A stretch of 64,000 nucleotides of DNA from Microbacterium sp. K24 (GTDB lineage: Bacteria > Actinomycetota > Actinomycetes > Actinomycetales > Microbacteriaceae): positions 1-64,000 of the forward strand of contig NZ_SSDJ01000156.1 of NCBI RefSeq assembly GCF_004794465.1, in the 5' to 3' direction. The position numbers were made by a program, and so were the translations under genes. The notes under the pieces were generated by a model. That model saw only the letters and a list, made by a program, of their open reading frames with translations. It made no database searches and was not told where the DNA came from. This document shows, one piece after another, positions 16,281-23,942 of this stretch (position 1 is the stretch's first letter; every line of letters starts with the position of its first letter).

Positions 16281-18245
16281 TCACCAGATGGTCACCCGGG
16301 ACTCCCGCGGCAGCCACAGCGCATCGGCGTCGCTGACCTCGAACGCCTCATAGAACGCGTCGATGTTGCGCACGATCTGGTTGCAGCGGAACTCGTTCGG
16401 CGAGTGCGGGTCGATCGTCAGCAGCCGCAGGGTCTCCGCATCGCGGCTCTTCTGCTGCCAGACCTGCGCCCACGAGAGCAGCAGGCGCTGTACGCCGGTG
16501 TAGCCGTCGATCACCGGCGCCTCCGCCCCGCCCAGCGACAGCTCGTAGGCCCTGAGCGCGATGCCCAGGCCGCCGAGGTCGCCGATGTTCTCACCGATGG
16601 TCAGAGCGCCGTTGACGTGGTGAGCGGCGTCGAGCCCCTCGGGCACCAGTTCGTCGTACTGCGCGATCAGCGCCTTGGTGCGCTCCTCGAACGCCGCGCG
16701 ATCGGCATCCGTCCACCAGTCCTCGAGGCGTCCGGAGCCGTCGTACCGGCTGCCCTGGTCGTCGAAGCCGTGACCGATCTCGTGGCCGATGACCGCGCCG
16801 ATGCCGCCGTAGTTCGCCGCGGCATCGCGCTCGGCGTCGAAGAACGGGTACTGCAGGATCGCCGCCGGGAACACGATCTCGTTCATCGACGGGTTGTAGT
16901 ACGCATTGACCATCTGCGGAGGCATGTGCCACTCGTCGCGATCGATCGGCTTCCCGACCTTGGCGACGGAACGGTCGTGCTCGAAGATCGCTGCACGCCG
17001 CACGTTGCCGAACAGGTCGTCGCGGTCGATCTCGAGCTTCGAGTAGTCGCGCCAGACGACCGGGTGACCGATCTTGGGCGTGAACGCATCGAGCTTCGCG
17101 AGGGCGCGCTCGCGCGTCTCGGCGGTCATCCACTCCAGCTCGGTGATGCTCTGGCGGTAGGCCTCGATGAGGTTGGCGACGAGCTCGTCCATGGCCGCCT
17201 TCGCCGTCGGCGGGTAGTGGCGCTCGACGTAGACCTTGCCGATCGCCTCGCTCAGCGCGCCCTCGGTCACCGACACGCCGCGCTTCCAACGCTCGCGGAT
17301 GGTGGGGACGCCGGTGAGCTCAGTGCCGTAGAACGAGAAGTTCTCCTGCACGAAGTCGTCGGTCAGGTACGGCGCGGCCGCATGCACGGCGTGCGCGCGC
17401 AGCCAGGCCTTCCAGTCGTCGAGGCGCTCGGCGGTGAGGAGCGTTCCGAGACCCTCGAGGAAGCTGGGCTGCGAGACGACGGCCTCGTCGAAGGCCTCCG
17501 GGGACGCCGGGGCGACCGCGTCGCGCCACGGCGTCAGGTCGACGCCAGCGAGCTCCTGGATCTCGTCCCAGGTCTTCAGGTTGTAGGTGGCGACCGCGTC
17601 GCGGCTCTTCACGTTGTCCCAGTGATGCCCGGCCAGCTCGGTCTCGAGCGCGATCGCGCGGTCGGCCTGGGCGGCGGCATCCGCGAACCCGGCGAGCGCG
17701 AGCAGCCGCTCGAGGTGCGCGCGGTAGGCGGCGCGGGTCTCGGCGAACGTGTCGAGCCGGAAGTAGCTCTCGTCGGGGAGCGACAGTCCGCCTTGCAGGA
17801 TGACCGGCACGTAGCGCTCGGGGTTGCCCGGGTCGCCGTCGACGTAGAAGCCGATCAGGTGCGCGCGACCGTCGCGGTCGTAGGTGCCGACCGTGCGCAG
17901 GAACGCAGGGATGTCGTCGATCGCGTCGATCTCGGCGAGGGTATCGGCCAGCGGCGTGGCCCCGGCGGCGTCGATGCGCGCGGTGTCCATGAAGCTCGCG
18001 AACAGGTCGCCGATCTTGCGGGCGAGGGTGCCGTCTTCGGCATCCTGCGATTCCTCGATGATCGTGCGGACGTCTTTCTCGGCCTGCTCGGCCAGGAGGT
18101 GGAATGATCCCCAGCGGGCCTTGTCGCCGGGGATCTCGGTGCGGGCGAGCCAGGCGCCGTTGACATGGCGGTACAGGTCGTCCTGCGGGCGGATGTCGGA
18201 GCTGAACTCATCAAGGGCGAGGCCCACGGGAAGAACGTCAGTCAT
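16281..18245 (-). CDS. M13-family (neprilysin/PepO-like) metalloendopeptidase
   Basis: A 654-residue zinc peptidase of typical bacterial M13 length. The gluzincin motif HEIGH lies at residues 488-492, and the third ligand with its partner Asp is in ENIGDLGG (Glu552, Asp556). NAYYNPSMNEIVFPAAILQ precedes the zinc site, and the C-terminus ends in the conserved Trp. The N-terminal region (QDDLYRHVNGAWL) is the M13 N-domain. There is no signal peptide, so it is probably cytosolic and trims oligopeptides, like lactococcal PepO. A TAGGCT box 6 nt before the ATG marks a leaderless start. It is 115 nt upstream of the beta-lactamase-like gene. Confidence 0.93.
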   Translation of the reverse strand: MTDVLPVGLALDEFSSDIRPQDDLYRHVNGAWLARTEIPGDKARWGSFHLLAEQAEKDVRTIIEESQDAEDGTLARKIGDLFASFMDTARIDAAGATPLADTLAEIDAIDDIPAFLRTVGTYDRDGRAHLIGFYVDGDPGNPERYVPVILQGGLSLPDESYFRLDTFAETRAAYRAHLERLLALAGFADAAAQADRAIALETELAGHHWDNVKSRDAVATYNLKTWDEIQELAGVDLTPWRDAVAPASPEAFDEAVVSQPSFLEGLGTLLTAERLDDWKAWLRAHAVHAAAPYLTDDFVQENFSFYGTELTGVPTIRERWKRGVSVTEGALSEAIGKVYVERHYPPTAKAAMDELVANLIEAYRQSITELEWMTAETRERALAKLDAFTPKIGHPVVWRDYSKLEIDRDDLFGNVRRAAIFEHDRSVAKVGKPIDRDEWHMPPQMVNAYYNPSMNEIVFPAAILQYPFFDAERDAAANYGGIGAVIGHEIGHGFDDQGSRYDGSGRLEDWWTDADRAAFEERTKALIAQYDELVPEGLDAAHHVNGALTIGENIGDLGGLGIALRAYELSLGGAEAPVIDGYTGVQRLLLSWAQVWQQKSRDAETLRLLTIDPHSPNEFRCNQIVRNIDAFYEAFEVSDADALWLPRESRVTIW

Positions 18246-18251
18246 GCGAAC

Positions 18252-18257
18252 AGCCTA
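18252..18257 (-). promoter_or_regulatory. -10 box of leaderless M13 peptidase gene
   Basis: TAGGCT on the minus strand with a 6-nt spacer to the ATG at 18245. Confidence 0.55.
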
Positions 18258-18270
18258 TGACCCGCCTCCG

Positions 18271-18819
18271 TCATTCGGCCTTGCGAAGTCCCCAGCGACG
18301 GCGACGGCGGGGCTGCTCGGGAGCGGATGCCGTCGGCCGGGCCGCACGGCGCTCGCGCCAGGCCGCGACCGTCGCGTCGATGTCGCGCGGCGCCGTGACC
18401 ACGGGCGGCCCGCCCTGGAGCTGACGGCGCGCTTCGATCACCCGTCGGTTGAAGTCCTCGAGCACCTCGCGCACATCGGATTCCCGTCCGAGGAGATCGA
18501 GCTGGTCGTCGAGCTCACGGTCCTCGTTGCGCAGCAGGATGGCGGGCGGGCCGAGTCCGGTGAGGTTCTCGGACTCGATCTTGCGGCGGATCCACCAGTC
18601 CGGGTCATTATGCGTGCCCAGACCCTCCAGCGGCTTCCCCGCCCCGGGCAGATCGTCGAAATCGCCGCGACGGATCGCGATTTGGATCGCGGCCTCGACG
18701 AAGGCCGCGCGATCGACGGCGGCTCCCGCCCCCGGAGCGATCCCCTCGTCGTCGTCTCCCGTCGCGCCCTGCTGCTGCGCCGCGCGGTACCGCGCCGCCG
18801 CTTCCCGTGGGTCCGTCAT
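18271..18819 (-). CDS. DUF1992 / DnaJC28-like conserved protein
   Basis: A 182-residue soluble protein. The diagnostic DUF1992 block is intact: AIQIAIRRGDFDDLPGAGKP (about residues 44-63), followed by a DPDWWIRRKIESENL helix and a basic C-terminal tail (RRRRRWGLRKAE). The family is related to a DnaJ-homologue domain, but its biochemical role is not established. The frame extends 33 nt further, but I place the start at the ATG 18817-18819 because GGAGGT sits 6 nt upstream. The gene is divergent from the MATE exporter and ends 25 nt before the M13 peptidase start. Confidence 0.85.
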   Translation of the reverse strand: MTDPREAAARYRAAQQQGATGDDDEGIAPGAGAAVDRAAFVEAAIQIAIRRGDFDDLPGAGKPLEGLGTHNDPDWWIRRKIESENLTGLGPPAILLRNEDRELDDQLDLLGRESDVREVLEDFNRRVIEARRQLQGGPPVVTAPRDIDATVAAWRERRAARPTASAPEQPRRRRRWGLRKAE

Positions 18820-18854
18820 GATGCACCTCCGCCGCATCCGAGTTCCCTCCACCC

Positions 18855-18860
18855 TAAGCT
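18855..18860 (+). promoter_or_regulatory. -10 box of leaderless MATE gene
   Basis: TAAGCT, then 6 nt, then the ATG at 18867. Confidence 0.5.
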
Positions 18861-18866
18861 CGAAGG

Positions 18867-20189
18867 ATGACCGCGCGCCTCTCCCTCAATCGAGAGATCC
18901 TGCGCCTCGCCGTCCCCGCCCTGGGCGCGCTGATCGCGGAGCCGGCGTTCCTCATCGTCGACGCGGCTCTCGTCGGGCACCTCGGAACGACGCCCCTCGC
19001 CGGACTCGGCATCGCGAGCGCCGTGCTGCAGACGATCGTCGGGCTGATGGTGTTCCTCGCCTACTCGACCACGCCGGCCGTCGCGCGTCGCTTCGGCGCC
19101 GGCCAGCCCGGGGAGGCGGTGTCGGTGGGCGTGAACGGGATGTGGCTCGCCCTCGCGCTCGGCGCGGTGCTCGCGGCTGTCGGCACGGTGGCGTCGCCCT
19201 GGCTCGTCTCGCTGTTCGGAGCGGGCGACGCGGTCGCCGAGCAGGCGAACGCCTACCTCGTCATCTCGATGTGGGGCCTGCCGGCGATGCTGATCGTGTT
19301 CGCTGCGACCGGTCTGCTGCGCGGCATGCAGGACACCGTCACCCCTCTGTGGATCGCCGGGCTCGGGTTCGGCGCCAACGCGCTGCTCAACTGGCTCTTC
19401 ATCTACGGATTCGGCTGGGGCATCGCCGGATCCGCCGCCGGCACCGTGACGGCGCAGTGGGGCATGGTCGCCGCGTACGTGCTCGTGGTGCGCCGGCTGG
19501 CCACACGGCACAGCGCGTCGCTCCGCGCCCAGCGCGCGGGGATGCGGAGCACCGCGACCTCCGGCGGCTGGCTGTTCCTGCGCACCGTGAGCCTGCGCGC
19601 CGCTCTGCTGGTCACGGTCGCCGTCGCCACGGGGATCGGCACAGAAGAGCTGGCGGGGTGGCAGATCGTCTTCACCATCTTCTCGACGGCGGCGTTCGCG
19701 CTCGATGCCCTCGCGATCGCGGCGCAGGCGCTGATCGGAAAGGAACTCGGCGCCGGCGACGAGGAGCAGGTGCATCGCGTGCTCGGGCGCACCGTGGCCT
19801 GGGGCGTGTGGTTCGGTGTCGCCGTCGGTGCGCTGATCGCCGCACTCTCGGGGGTGCTCGGGATCGTCTTCACCGGCGATCCCGGGATCGCCGCGCTCGT
19901 GCAGCCGACCCTGATCGTGCTGGCCGTCGCGCAGCCGATCGCCGGCGTCGTGTTCGTGCTCGACGGCGTGCTGATGGGGGCGAACGACGCACGCTACCTG
20001 GCGCTCGCGGGCGTTTTGAATCTGGTTCCGTTCCTGCCGGCGCTGTGGATCATCGCGGCCGTCGGAGTCGACGGAAGCATCGGACTCGTGTGGCTCGGCG
20101 TCGCCTTCTTCGGCGTGTACCTGCTGGCGCGACTCGCGACCCTCGGCTGGCGGGTGCGGTCGGGGCGCTGGCTCTCGGCGAGCGCCTAG
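18867..20189 (+). CDS. MATE-family efflux transporter (DinF-like)
   Basis: A 440-residue protein with 12 hydrophobic segments arranged as two homologous halves. The first half opens ILRLAVPALGALIAEPAFLIVDAALVGHLG, the standard MATE/DinF N-terminus, and the PLAGLGIASAV block follows. Members export cationic drugs or metabolites in exchange for protons or sodium. The short cytosolic N-terminus and length match DinF-type proteins. It is divergent from DUF1992 and followed by a complex inverted-repeat structure before the convergent VOC gene. Confidence 0.9.
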   Translation: MTARLSLNREILRLAVPALGALIAEPAFLIVDAALVGHLGTTPLAGLGIASAVLQTIVGLMVFLAYSTTPAVARRFGAGQPGEAVSVGVNGMWLALALGAVLAAVGTVASPWLVSLFGAGDAVAEQANAYLVISMWGLPAMLIVFAATGLLRGMQDTVTPLWIAGLGFGANALLNWLFIYGFGWGIAGSAAGTVTAQWGMVAAYVLVVRRLATRHSASLRAQRAGMRSTATSGGWLFLRTVSLRAALLVTVAVATGIGTEELAGWQIVFTIFSTAAFALDALAIAAQALIGKELGAGDEEQVHRVLGRTVAWGVWFGVAVGALIAALSGVLGIVFTGDPGIAALVQPTLIVLAVAQPIAGVVFVLDGVLMGANDARYLALAGVLNLVPFLPALWIIAAVGVDGSIGLVWLGVAFFGVYLLARLATLGWRVRSGRWLSASA

Positions 20190-20204
20190 CGCCCGCGGCT
20201 ACGG

Positions 20205-20288
20205 CGACGTTTCGCGGAGCCGATGACGTTTCACGGAGAAATCCCCGATGATCCGTCCGCAAAACGTCGGGTGCTCCGCGAAACGTCG
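20205..20288. repeat. Nested inverted-repeat structure built from GACGTTT units
   Basis: Outer arms 20205-20220 and 20273-20288 are perfectly complementary over 16 nt (CGACGTTTCGCGGAGC). Inside, GACGTTT (20225-20231) pairs with AAACGTC (20262-20268). The left side thus carries two direct copies of GACGTTTCRCGGAG and the right side two inverted GACGTTT copies. It lies between convergent genes (MATE and VOC) and could act as a bidirectional terminator or a small mobile repeat of REP/MITE type. Confidence 0.65.
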
Positions 20289-20324
20289 GGGCACGAGCGG
20301 CTTCGCGGCGGACAGAACTCCTCC

Positions 20325-20792
20325 TCAGGCGCTCTCGAGCTCCGCGATCACGATCTTCTTCATGTGCATCAGGGCTTGAATCTGCTCCGGACGCTGCTGC
20401 AGCCGATCGAGGCCGGCGGGGACGACCTGCCAGCTGACGCCGAACCTGTCTTTGCACCAGCCGCACGCCTCGGCATCCGGCACGGCGGAGAGCGCCGCCC
20501 AGTAATGATCGATCTCGTCCTGGTCGGCGCACTCGATTACGAAGGAGACGGCCTCGTTGAACGAGAAGGCCGGTCCCCCGTCGATGCAGCCGAACCGCGC
20601 GCCGTTGAGGGTGAACTCGCCGTTGATCACCTTCCCGCCCATGCCCTCGAAGTGCTCGCTGAGGTGCTCATCCGGGTACAGCGTGACCTGGTCGATCGAC
20701 GAGTTCGGGAACACCGAGACGTAGTACTCCATCGCCTCCTGTGCGGAGTCGTGGAACCAGAGATAGGGACGGATGGGTGCCGGGCCTGTCAT
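20325..20792 (-). CDS. VOC/PhnB-like glyoxalase-fold protein
   Basis: A 155-residue protein of the PhnB/3-demethylubiquinone methyltransferase-like VOC family. It contains YLWFHDSAQEAMEYYVSVFP at the N-terminus, ARFGCIDGGPAFSFNEAVSF in the middle and CKDRFGVSWQVVP near the C-terminus, all hallmark blocks. The metal site and substrate are not clear for this subfamily, so only the fold is assigned. The longer frame has an ATG 21 nt upstream; I choose the ATG at 20790-20792 because GAGGAGGT lies just ahead of it. It is convergent with the MATE gene across the nested repeat and 68 nt downstream of the SpoU gene. Confidence 0.85.
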   Translation of the reverse strand: MTGPAPIRPYLWFHDSAQEAMEYYVSVFPNSSIDQVTLYPDEHLSEHFEGMGGKVINGEFTLNGARFGCIDGGPAFSFNEAVSFVIECADQDEIDHYWAALSAVPDAEACGWCKDRFGVSWQVVPAGLDRLQQRPEQIQALMHMKKIVIAELESA

Positions 20793-20860
20793 GTCGACCT
20801 CCTCGATCGGCACTCACGCTACGCCCGGGTCCACCTCCTGTCGAGGGGGTTCCGCGGCCG

Positions 20861-21529
20861 TCAGTCCGCGTATCTCCGGCACCACTCGTACATGATCACG
20901 GCTGCCGCCGCGCTCGCGTTGATCGACCGCGTCGACCCGTACTGCGTGATCTCGATGTGGGCGGATGCCGCGGCGAGCGCCTCGGCAGACAACCCGGGGC
21001 CTTCCTGTCCGAACAGCAGGACGCACGAACGCGGGAGGTCGGCGCGGTCGACCGGCACCGCGCCCTCGACGTTGTCGACCGCGATGATCGGGATGCCCTC
21101 GCTCGCGGCCCACGCGGCGAACGTCTCGACGTCTTCATGGTGCACGACGTGCTGGTACCGGTCGGTGACCATGGCCCCGCGCTTGTTCCACCGACGGCGC
21201 CCGATGATGTGCACGGTGTCGGCGAGGAACGCGTTGGCGCTGCGCACGATCGACCCGATGTTCATGTCGTGCTGCCAGTTCTCGATCGCGACGTGGAACG
21301 GATGCCGCTGCGTGTCGAGATCCGCGACGATCGCCTCCATGCGCCAGTACCGGTACCGGTCGATGACGTTGCGGGTGTCCCCCGCGGTCAGCAGCTCGGG
21401 GTCGTACCGGTCGTCGTCGGGCCATGCCTCCCGCCCACCCGGCCAGGGCCCGACACCGTACCCGGGCTGGGCCACGGACCCGGTGTGCGCCGACGTCTCG
21501 GCATCCGAGGGGGCCGTCTGATCATCCAT
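20861..21529 (-). CDS. SpoU/TrmH-family RNA 2'-O-methyltransferase
   Basis: A 222-residue SPOUT methylase. The motifs are in family order: ENWQHDMNIGSIVRSANAFL (motif 1), CVLLFGQEGPGLSAEAL (motif 2) and ITQYGSTRSINASAAAAVIMYEW (motif 3, the SAM-binding trefoil knot). It methylates the 2'-OH of a tRNA or rRNA ribose; the exact target cannot be told from sequence. The first 60 residues are a low-complexity extension. A TAGCCT box 6 nt before the ATG marks it as leaderless. It is divergent from mntH; the two start codons are 91 nt apart. Confidence 0.9.
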   Translation of the reverse strand: MDDQTAPSDAETSAHTGSVAQPGYGVGPWPGGREAWPDDDRYDPELLTAGDTRNVIDRYRYWRMEAIVADLDTQRHPFHVAIENWQHDMNIGSIVRSANAFLADTVHIIGRRRWNKRGAMVTDRYQHVVHHEDVETFAAWAASEGIPIIAVDNVEGAVPVDRADLPRSCVLLFGQEGPGLSAEALAAASAHIEITQYGSTRSINASAAAAVIMYEWCRRYAD

Positions 21530-21535
21530 CCCGCC

Positions 21536-21541
21536 AGGCTA
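21536..21541 (-). promoter_or_regulatory. -10 box of leaderless SpoU gene
   Basis: TAGCCT on the minus strand with a 6-nt spacer to the ATG at 21529. Confidence 0.5.
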
Positions 21542-21583
21542 TCCGGCAGCACTCGCGGTGGAGGTCACGTGTGCGCAGGCGCC

Positions 21584-21632
21584 ACTTTTAGGCCGACCGA
21601 AAACACGCTAGGGTTTCGGTGTGCCTAAAAGT
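21584..21632. promoter_or_regulatory. Large palindromic operator overlapping mntH promoter and start
   Basis: Two 19-nt arms (21584-21602 and 21614-21632) match at 17 of 19 positions around an 11-nt centre. Each arm is itself an imperfect dyad of the form TTTNGG-N4-CCNAAA. The mntH -10 box TAGGGT (21609-21614) lies in the centre and the GTG start (21621) lies in the right arm. Two bound dimers would cover both promoter and start codon. The DtxR-family gene 1.7 kb downstream is the likely binder, by analogy with MntR control of Nramp genes. Confidence 0.7.
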
Positions 21633-22907
21633 TCCTCGTCGGTGTTGACGCCCCCCGTGCGCACGGCCCCACCCCGCAGCCTGTGGCTCCTCGGACCCGC
21701 CCTCGTCGCAGGCGTCGCCTACCTCGACCCGGGCAACGTCGCGAGCAACATGACCGCGGGCGCCCAGTACGGGTACCTGCTGGTGTGGGTCGTGCTCGCC
21801 GGCAACGTGATGGCATGGCTGATCCAGTACCTCTCGGCGAAGCTGGGCGTGGTCACCGGGCAGAGCCTCCCCGAGGTGCTGGGCTCGCGCCTGCGGCATC
21901 CGTGGGCTCGCCGCGCATACTGGCTGCAGGCCGAACTCGTGGCGATGGCGACCGATCTCGCCGAGGTCATCGGCGGCGCCGTCGCGCTGTATCTGCTCTT
22001 CGACATCCCGCTGCTGCTCGGCGGCGTCATCACCGGCGCCGTGTCGATGGTCCTGCTGGCGGTGCAGAGCCGTCGCGGCGCGCGGCCGTTCGAGTTCGTG
22101 ATCATCGGACTGATGGTCATCATCACCGTGGGGTTCGTCGCGGGCGTCTTCGTGGCGCCGCCGGATCCGGCGGGCGTCGTCAGTGGCCTCGTGCCCCGTT
22201 TCGAGGGAACGGGATCGGTGCTGCTCGCGGCATCCATCCTCGGCGCGACGATCATGCCGCACGCGATCTACGCGCACTCCTCCCTGACCCGCGACCGCTT
22301 CGGCGCCACGACAGCGCACGCCGGCGACGAGGCCGCCCGCACCGAGACCTCGCGCATCCGCCGCCTGCTCACCGCCACCCGGTGGGATGTCTCGATCGCG
22401 ATGGTGATCGCGGGGTCGGTGAACCTCGGCATCCTGCTGCTCGCGGCGGCGAACCTCGCCGGCGTCGAGGGCACCGATTCGCTCGAGGGCGCCCATGCGG
22501 CCCTCGCGGCAGGGCTCGGGCCCGTCGTCGCCACCTTCTTCGCCGTCGGCCTTCTGGCGTCAGGGCTCGCCTCCACGTCGGTGGGCGCCTACGCGGGCGC
22601 CGAGATCATGCACGGACTCCTGCACGTACGCATCCCGCTGCTCGCACGGCGACTGGTGACGCTCATCCCGGCGCTCGTGATCCTCGGGATCGGAGTCGAC
22701 CCGACGCTCGCGCTCGTGCTCAGCCAGGTCGTGCTGTCGTTCGGCATCCCCTTCGCGCTCATCCCGCTGGTGGCCCTGACCGCACAGCGGCGCACGCTGG
22801 GGCCCTGGGCCAACCGGGTCTGGACGACCGCGGCCGGCATCGTGGCATCCGTTCTGCTGATCGCCCTCAACGGCGCCCTGCTCTGGCTCGTGCTCAGCGG
22901 CGCCTGA
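21621..22907 (+). CDS. mntH: Nramp-family Mn2+/Fe2+ transporter
   Basis: A 428-residue protein with 11 hydrophobic segments. The metal-site motifs of Nramp are intact: DPGNVASN in helix 1 (Asp36 to Asn39) and IMPHAIYAHS in helix 6 (Met212, His214). It imports Mn2+ with protons. The GTG start is supported by a TAGGGT box 6 nt upstream, with the start codon buried in a 49-bp operator-like palindrome. The next genes on the strand are a small membrane protein (37 nt on) and a DtxR/MntR-type regulator, which makes manganese the likely metal. Confidence 0.93.
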   Translation: MPKSSSSVLTPPVRTAPPRSLWLLGPALVAGVAYLDPGNVASNMTAGAQYGYLLVWVVLAGNVMAWLIQYLSAKLGVVTGQSLPEVLGSRLRHPWARRAYWLQAELVAMATDLAEVIGGAVALYLLFDIPLLLGGVITGAVSMVLLAVQSRRGARPFEFVIIGLMVIITVGFVAGVFVAPPDPAGVVSGLVPRFEGTGSVLLAASILGATIMPHAIYAHSSLTRDRFGATTAHAGDEAARTETSRIRRLLTATRWDVSIAMVIAGSVNLGILLLAAANLAGVEGTDSLEGAHAALAAGLGPVVATFFAVGLLASGLASTSVGAYAGAEIMHGLLHVRIPLLARRLVTLIPALVILGIGVDPTLALVLSQVVLSFGIPFALIPLVALTAQRRTLGPWANRVWTTAAGIVASVLLIALNGALLWLVLSGA

Positions 22908-22931
22908 AACTCAGGGCGTCCGGGGCGCGGA

Positions 22932-22937
22932 TAGGCT
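22932..22937 (+). promoter_or_regulatory. -10 box of leaderless small membrane protein gene
   Basis: TAGGCT with a 7-nt spacer to the ATG at 22945, suggesting it can be transcribed apart from mntH. Confidence 0.45.
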
Positions 22938-22944
22938 CGACAGC

Positions 22945-23244
22945 ATGTCTGTCGATACCGCCCGCCGCACCGTCCGCATCCTCAGCTGGAGCGGACTCGC
23001 CGCCGGTGTGATCGGCGGGCTGCTGGTCGCCTTCCCGCAGGTGCTGCCGTTCGGCGGACCCTGGGTGCAGCTCGTGCTCGGCATCGCCACGCTCGTGCTG
23101 TCGTTCCGCGCACGGAAGATCGGCATCGCCCAGGTGCCCGACTACGACGGACGGCTGTCGTTGGCGGCGGCGCTCCTCGGGTTCCTCGTCATCTTCTTCG
23201 CCGGACAGGTCGCCTGGGGCGTGCTGGTCGCCGTCGCGAACTGA
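22945..23244 (+). CDS. Small membrane protein between mntH and mntR
   Basis: A 99-residue protein with three hydrophobic stretches (about residues 13-30, 35-52 and 75-97) and a short basic/polar hairpin loop (SFRARKIGIAQVPDYDGRL). It has no cysteine or histidine cluster and no recognised domain. Its place between a manganese importer and its probable regulator suggests, but does not show, a link with metal handling; it could also be a chance neighbour with its own leaderless promoter. Confidence 0.65.
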   Translation: MSVDTARRTVRILSWSGLAAGVIGGLLVAFPQVLPFGGPWVQLVLGIATLVLSFRARKIGIAQVPDYDGRLSLAAALLGFLVIFFAGQVAWGVLVAVAN

Positions 23245-23275
23245 ACCCCGCCCGATCCGACCGATTCCCCTGATT

Positions 23276-23281
23276 TAGACT
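23276..23281 (+). promoter_or_regulatory. -10 box of leaderless mntR
   Basis: TAGACT with a 7-nt spacer to the GTG at 23289. Confidence 0.5.
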
Positions 23282-23288
23282 GGCTCCC

Positions 23289-23921
23289 GTGGCTTCCCCC
23301 GCAGCAGACGACTACCTGAAGACCGTCTACGCCCACACCGAATGGCAGGATGCGCCGATCACCCCGTCGGTGCTGGCCGCGAAGCTCGGCATCGCCCCGT
23401 CGTCGGTCACCGAGATGGTGAAGAAGCTCGCGGCGGCCGGCCTGGTGTCGCACGTGCCCTACGGCGCTGTGCGCCTGACGGATGCCGGAGCGCACCGTGC
23501 CCTCGCGATGCTGCGCCGTCACCGCCTGATCGAGACGTGGCTGGTGCAGGAGTTCGGCTACGGCTGGGACGAGGTGCACGACGAGGCCGAGGTGCTCGAG
23601 CACACGATCAGCGACCGCCTGCTGGAGGGCATCGACGAGCGTCTGGGTCGGCCGCGGTTCGATCCGCACGGCGATGCGATCCCGGATGCCGACGGCTCGG
23701 TCGAGCGGGAACCCTTCGTCCTGCTCGCGGATGCCGCAGCCGGACACACCGGCCGGGTGCTGCGGGTGAGCGACCGCGATCCCGATCTGCTGCGTGCGCT
23801 CGAGGGCGCAGGGGTGACGATCGGCACCGCACTCGTCGTGACCGGCACCGGCGTGCGCCTGGGTGCGACGGACACCGCGCTCCCCGACGGCAGCGACGGC
23901 GTGGTCTGGCTCTCCGCCTGA
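23289..23921 (+). CDS. mntR: DtxR-family manganese-responsive repressor
   Basis: A 210-residue protein: winged helix (residues 1-70, with APSSVTEMVKKLAAAGLV as recognition helix), metal-binding/dimerisation domain (71-140), and a C-terminal SH3-like FeoA domain (about 150-208). Ligand positions can be read against DtxR: His78, Glu82, His97, Glu104 and His105 are kept. At the position of DtxR Cys102 there is Glu101, and Asp8 stands near the position of Met10. Glu and Asp at these two places are the mark of Mn-selective MntR rather than Fe-sensing IdeR. Position 11 is Lys where B. subtilis MntR has Glu. It probably represses mntH through the 21584-21632 palindrome. Confidence 0.85.
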   Translation: MASPAADDYLKTVYAHTEWQDAPITPSVLAAKLGIAPSSVTEMVKKLAAAGLVSHVPYGAVRLTDAGAHRALAMLRRHRLIETWLVQEFGYGWDEVHDEAEVLEHTISDRLLEGIDERLGRPRFDPHGDAIPDADGSVEREPFVLLADAAAGHTGRVLRVSDRDPDLLRALEGAGVTIGTALVVTGTGVRLGATDTALPDGSDGVVWLSA

Positions 23922-23942
23922 CCCGCCGCCGCCGACCGTCGC

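Noticed and set aside
16200..18107. A 635-codon open frame opposite the M13 peptidase
   Set aside because: The peptidase carries HEIGH and ENIGD in the expected places; the opposite frame has no recognisable motif.
20205..20288. A riboswitch or small RNA between the MATE and VOC genes
   Set aside because: The element is downstream of both convergent genes and its symmetry is that of DNA inverted repeats; no promoter points into it.
21540..21621. A manganese (yybP-ykoY) riboswitch upstream of mntH
   Set aside because: The -10 box lies 6 nt before the start codon, so there is no leader RNA to hold a riboswitch. The palindrome fits a protein operator.
22945..23244. A holin-like or toxin reading of the small membrane protein
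   Set aside because: No lysis genes or antitoxin are nearby; the place between mntH and mntR gives a better explanation.
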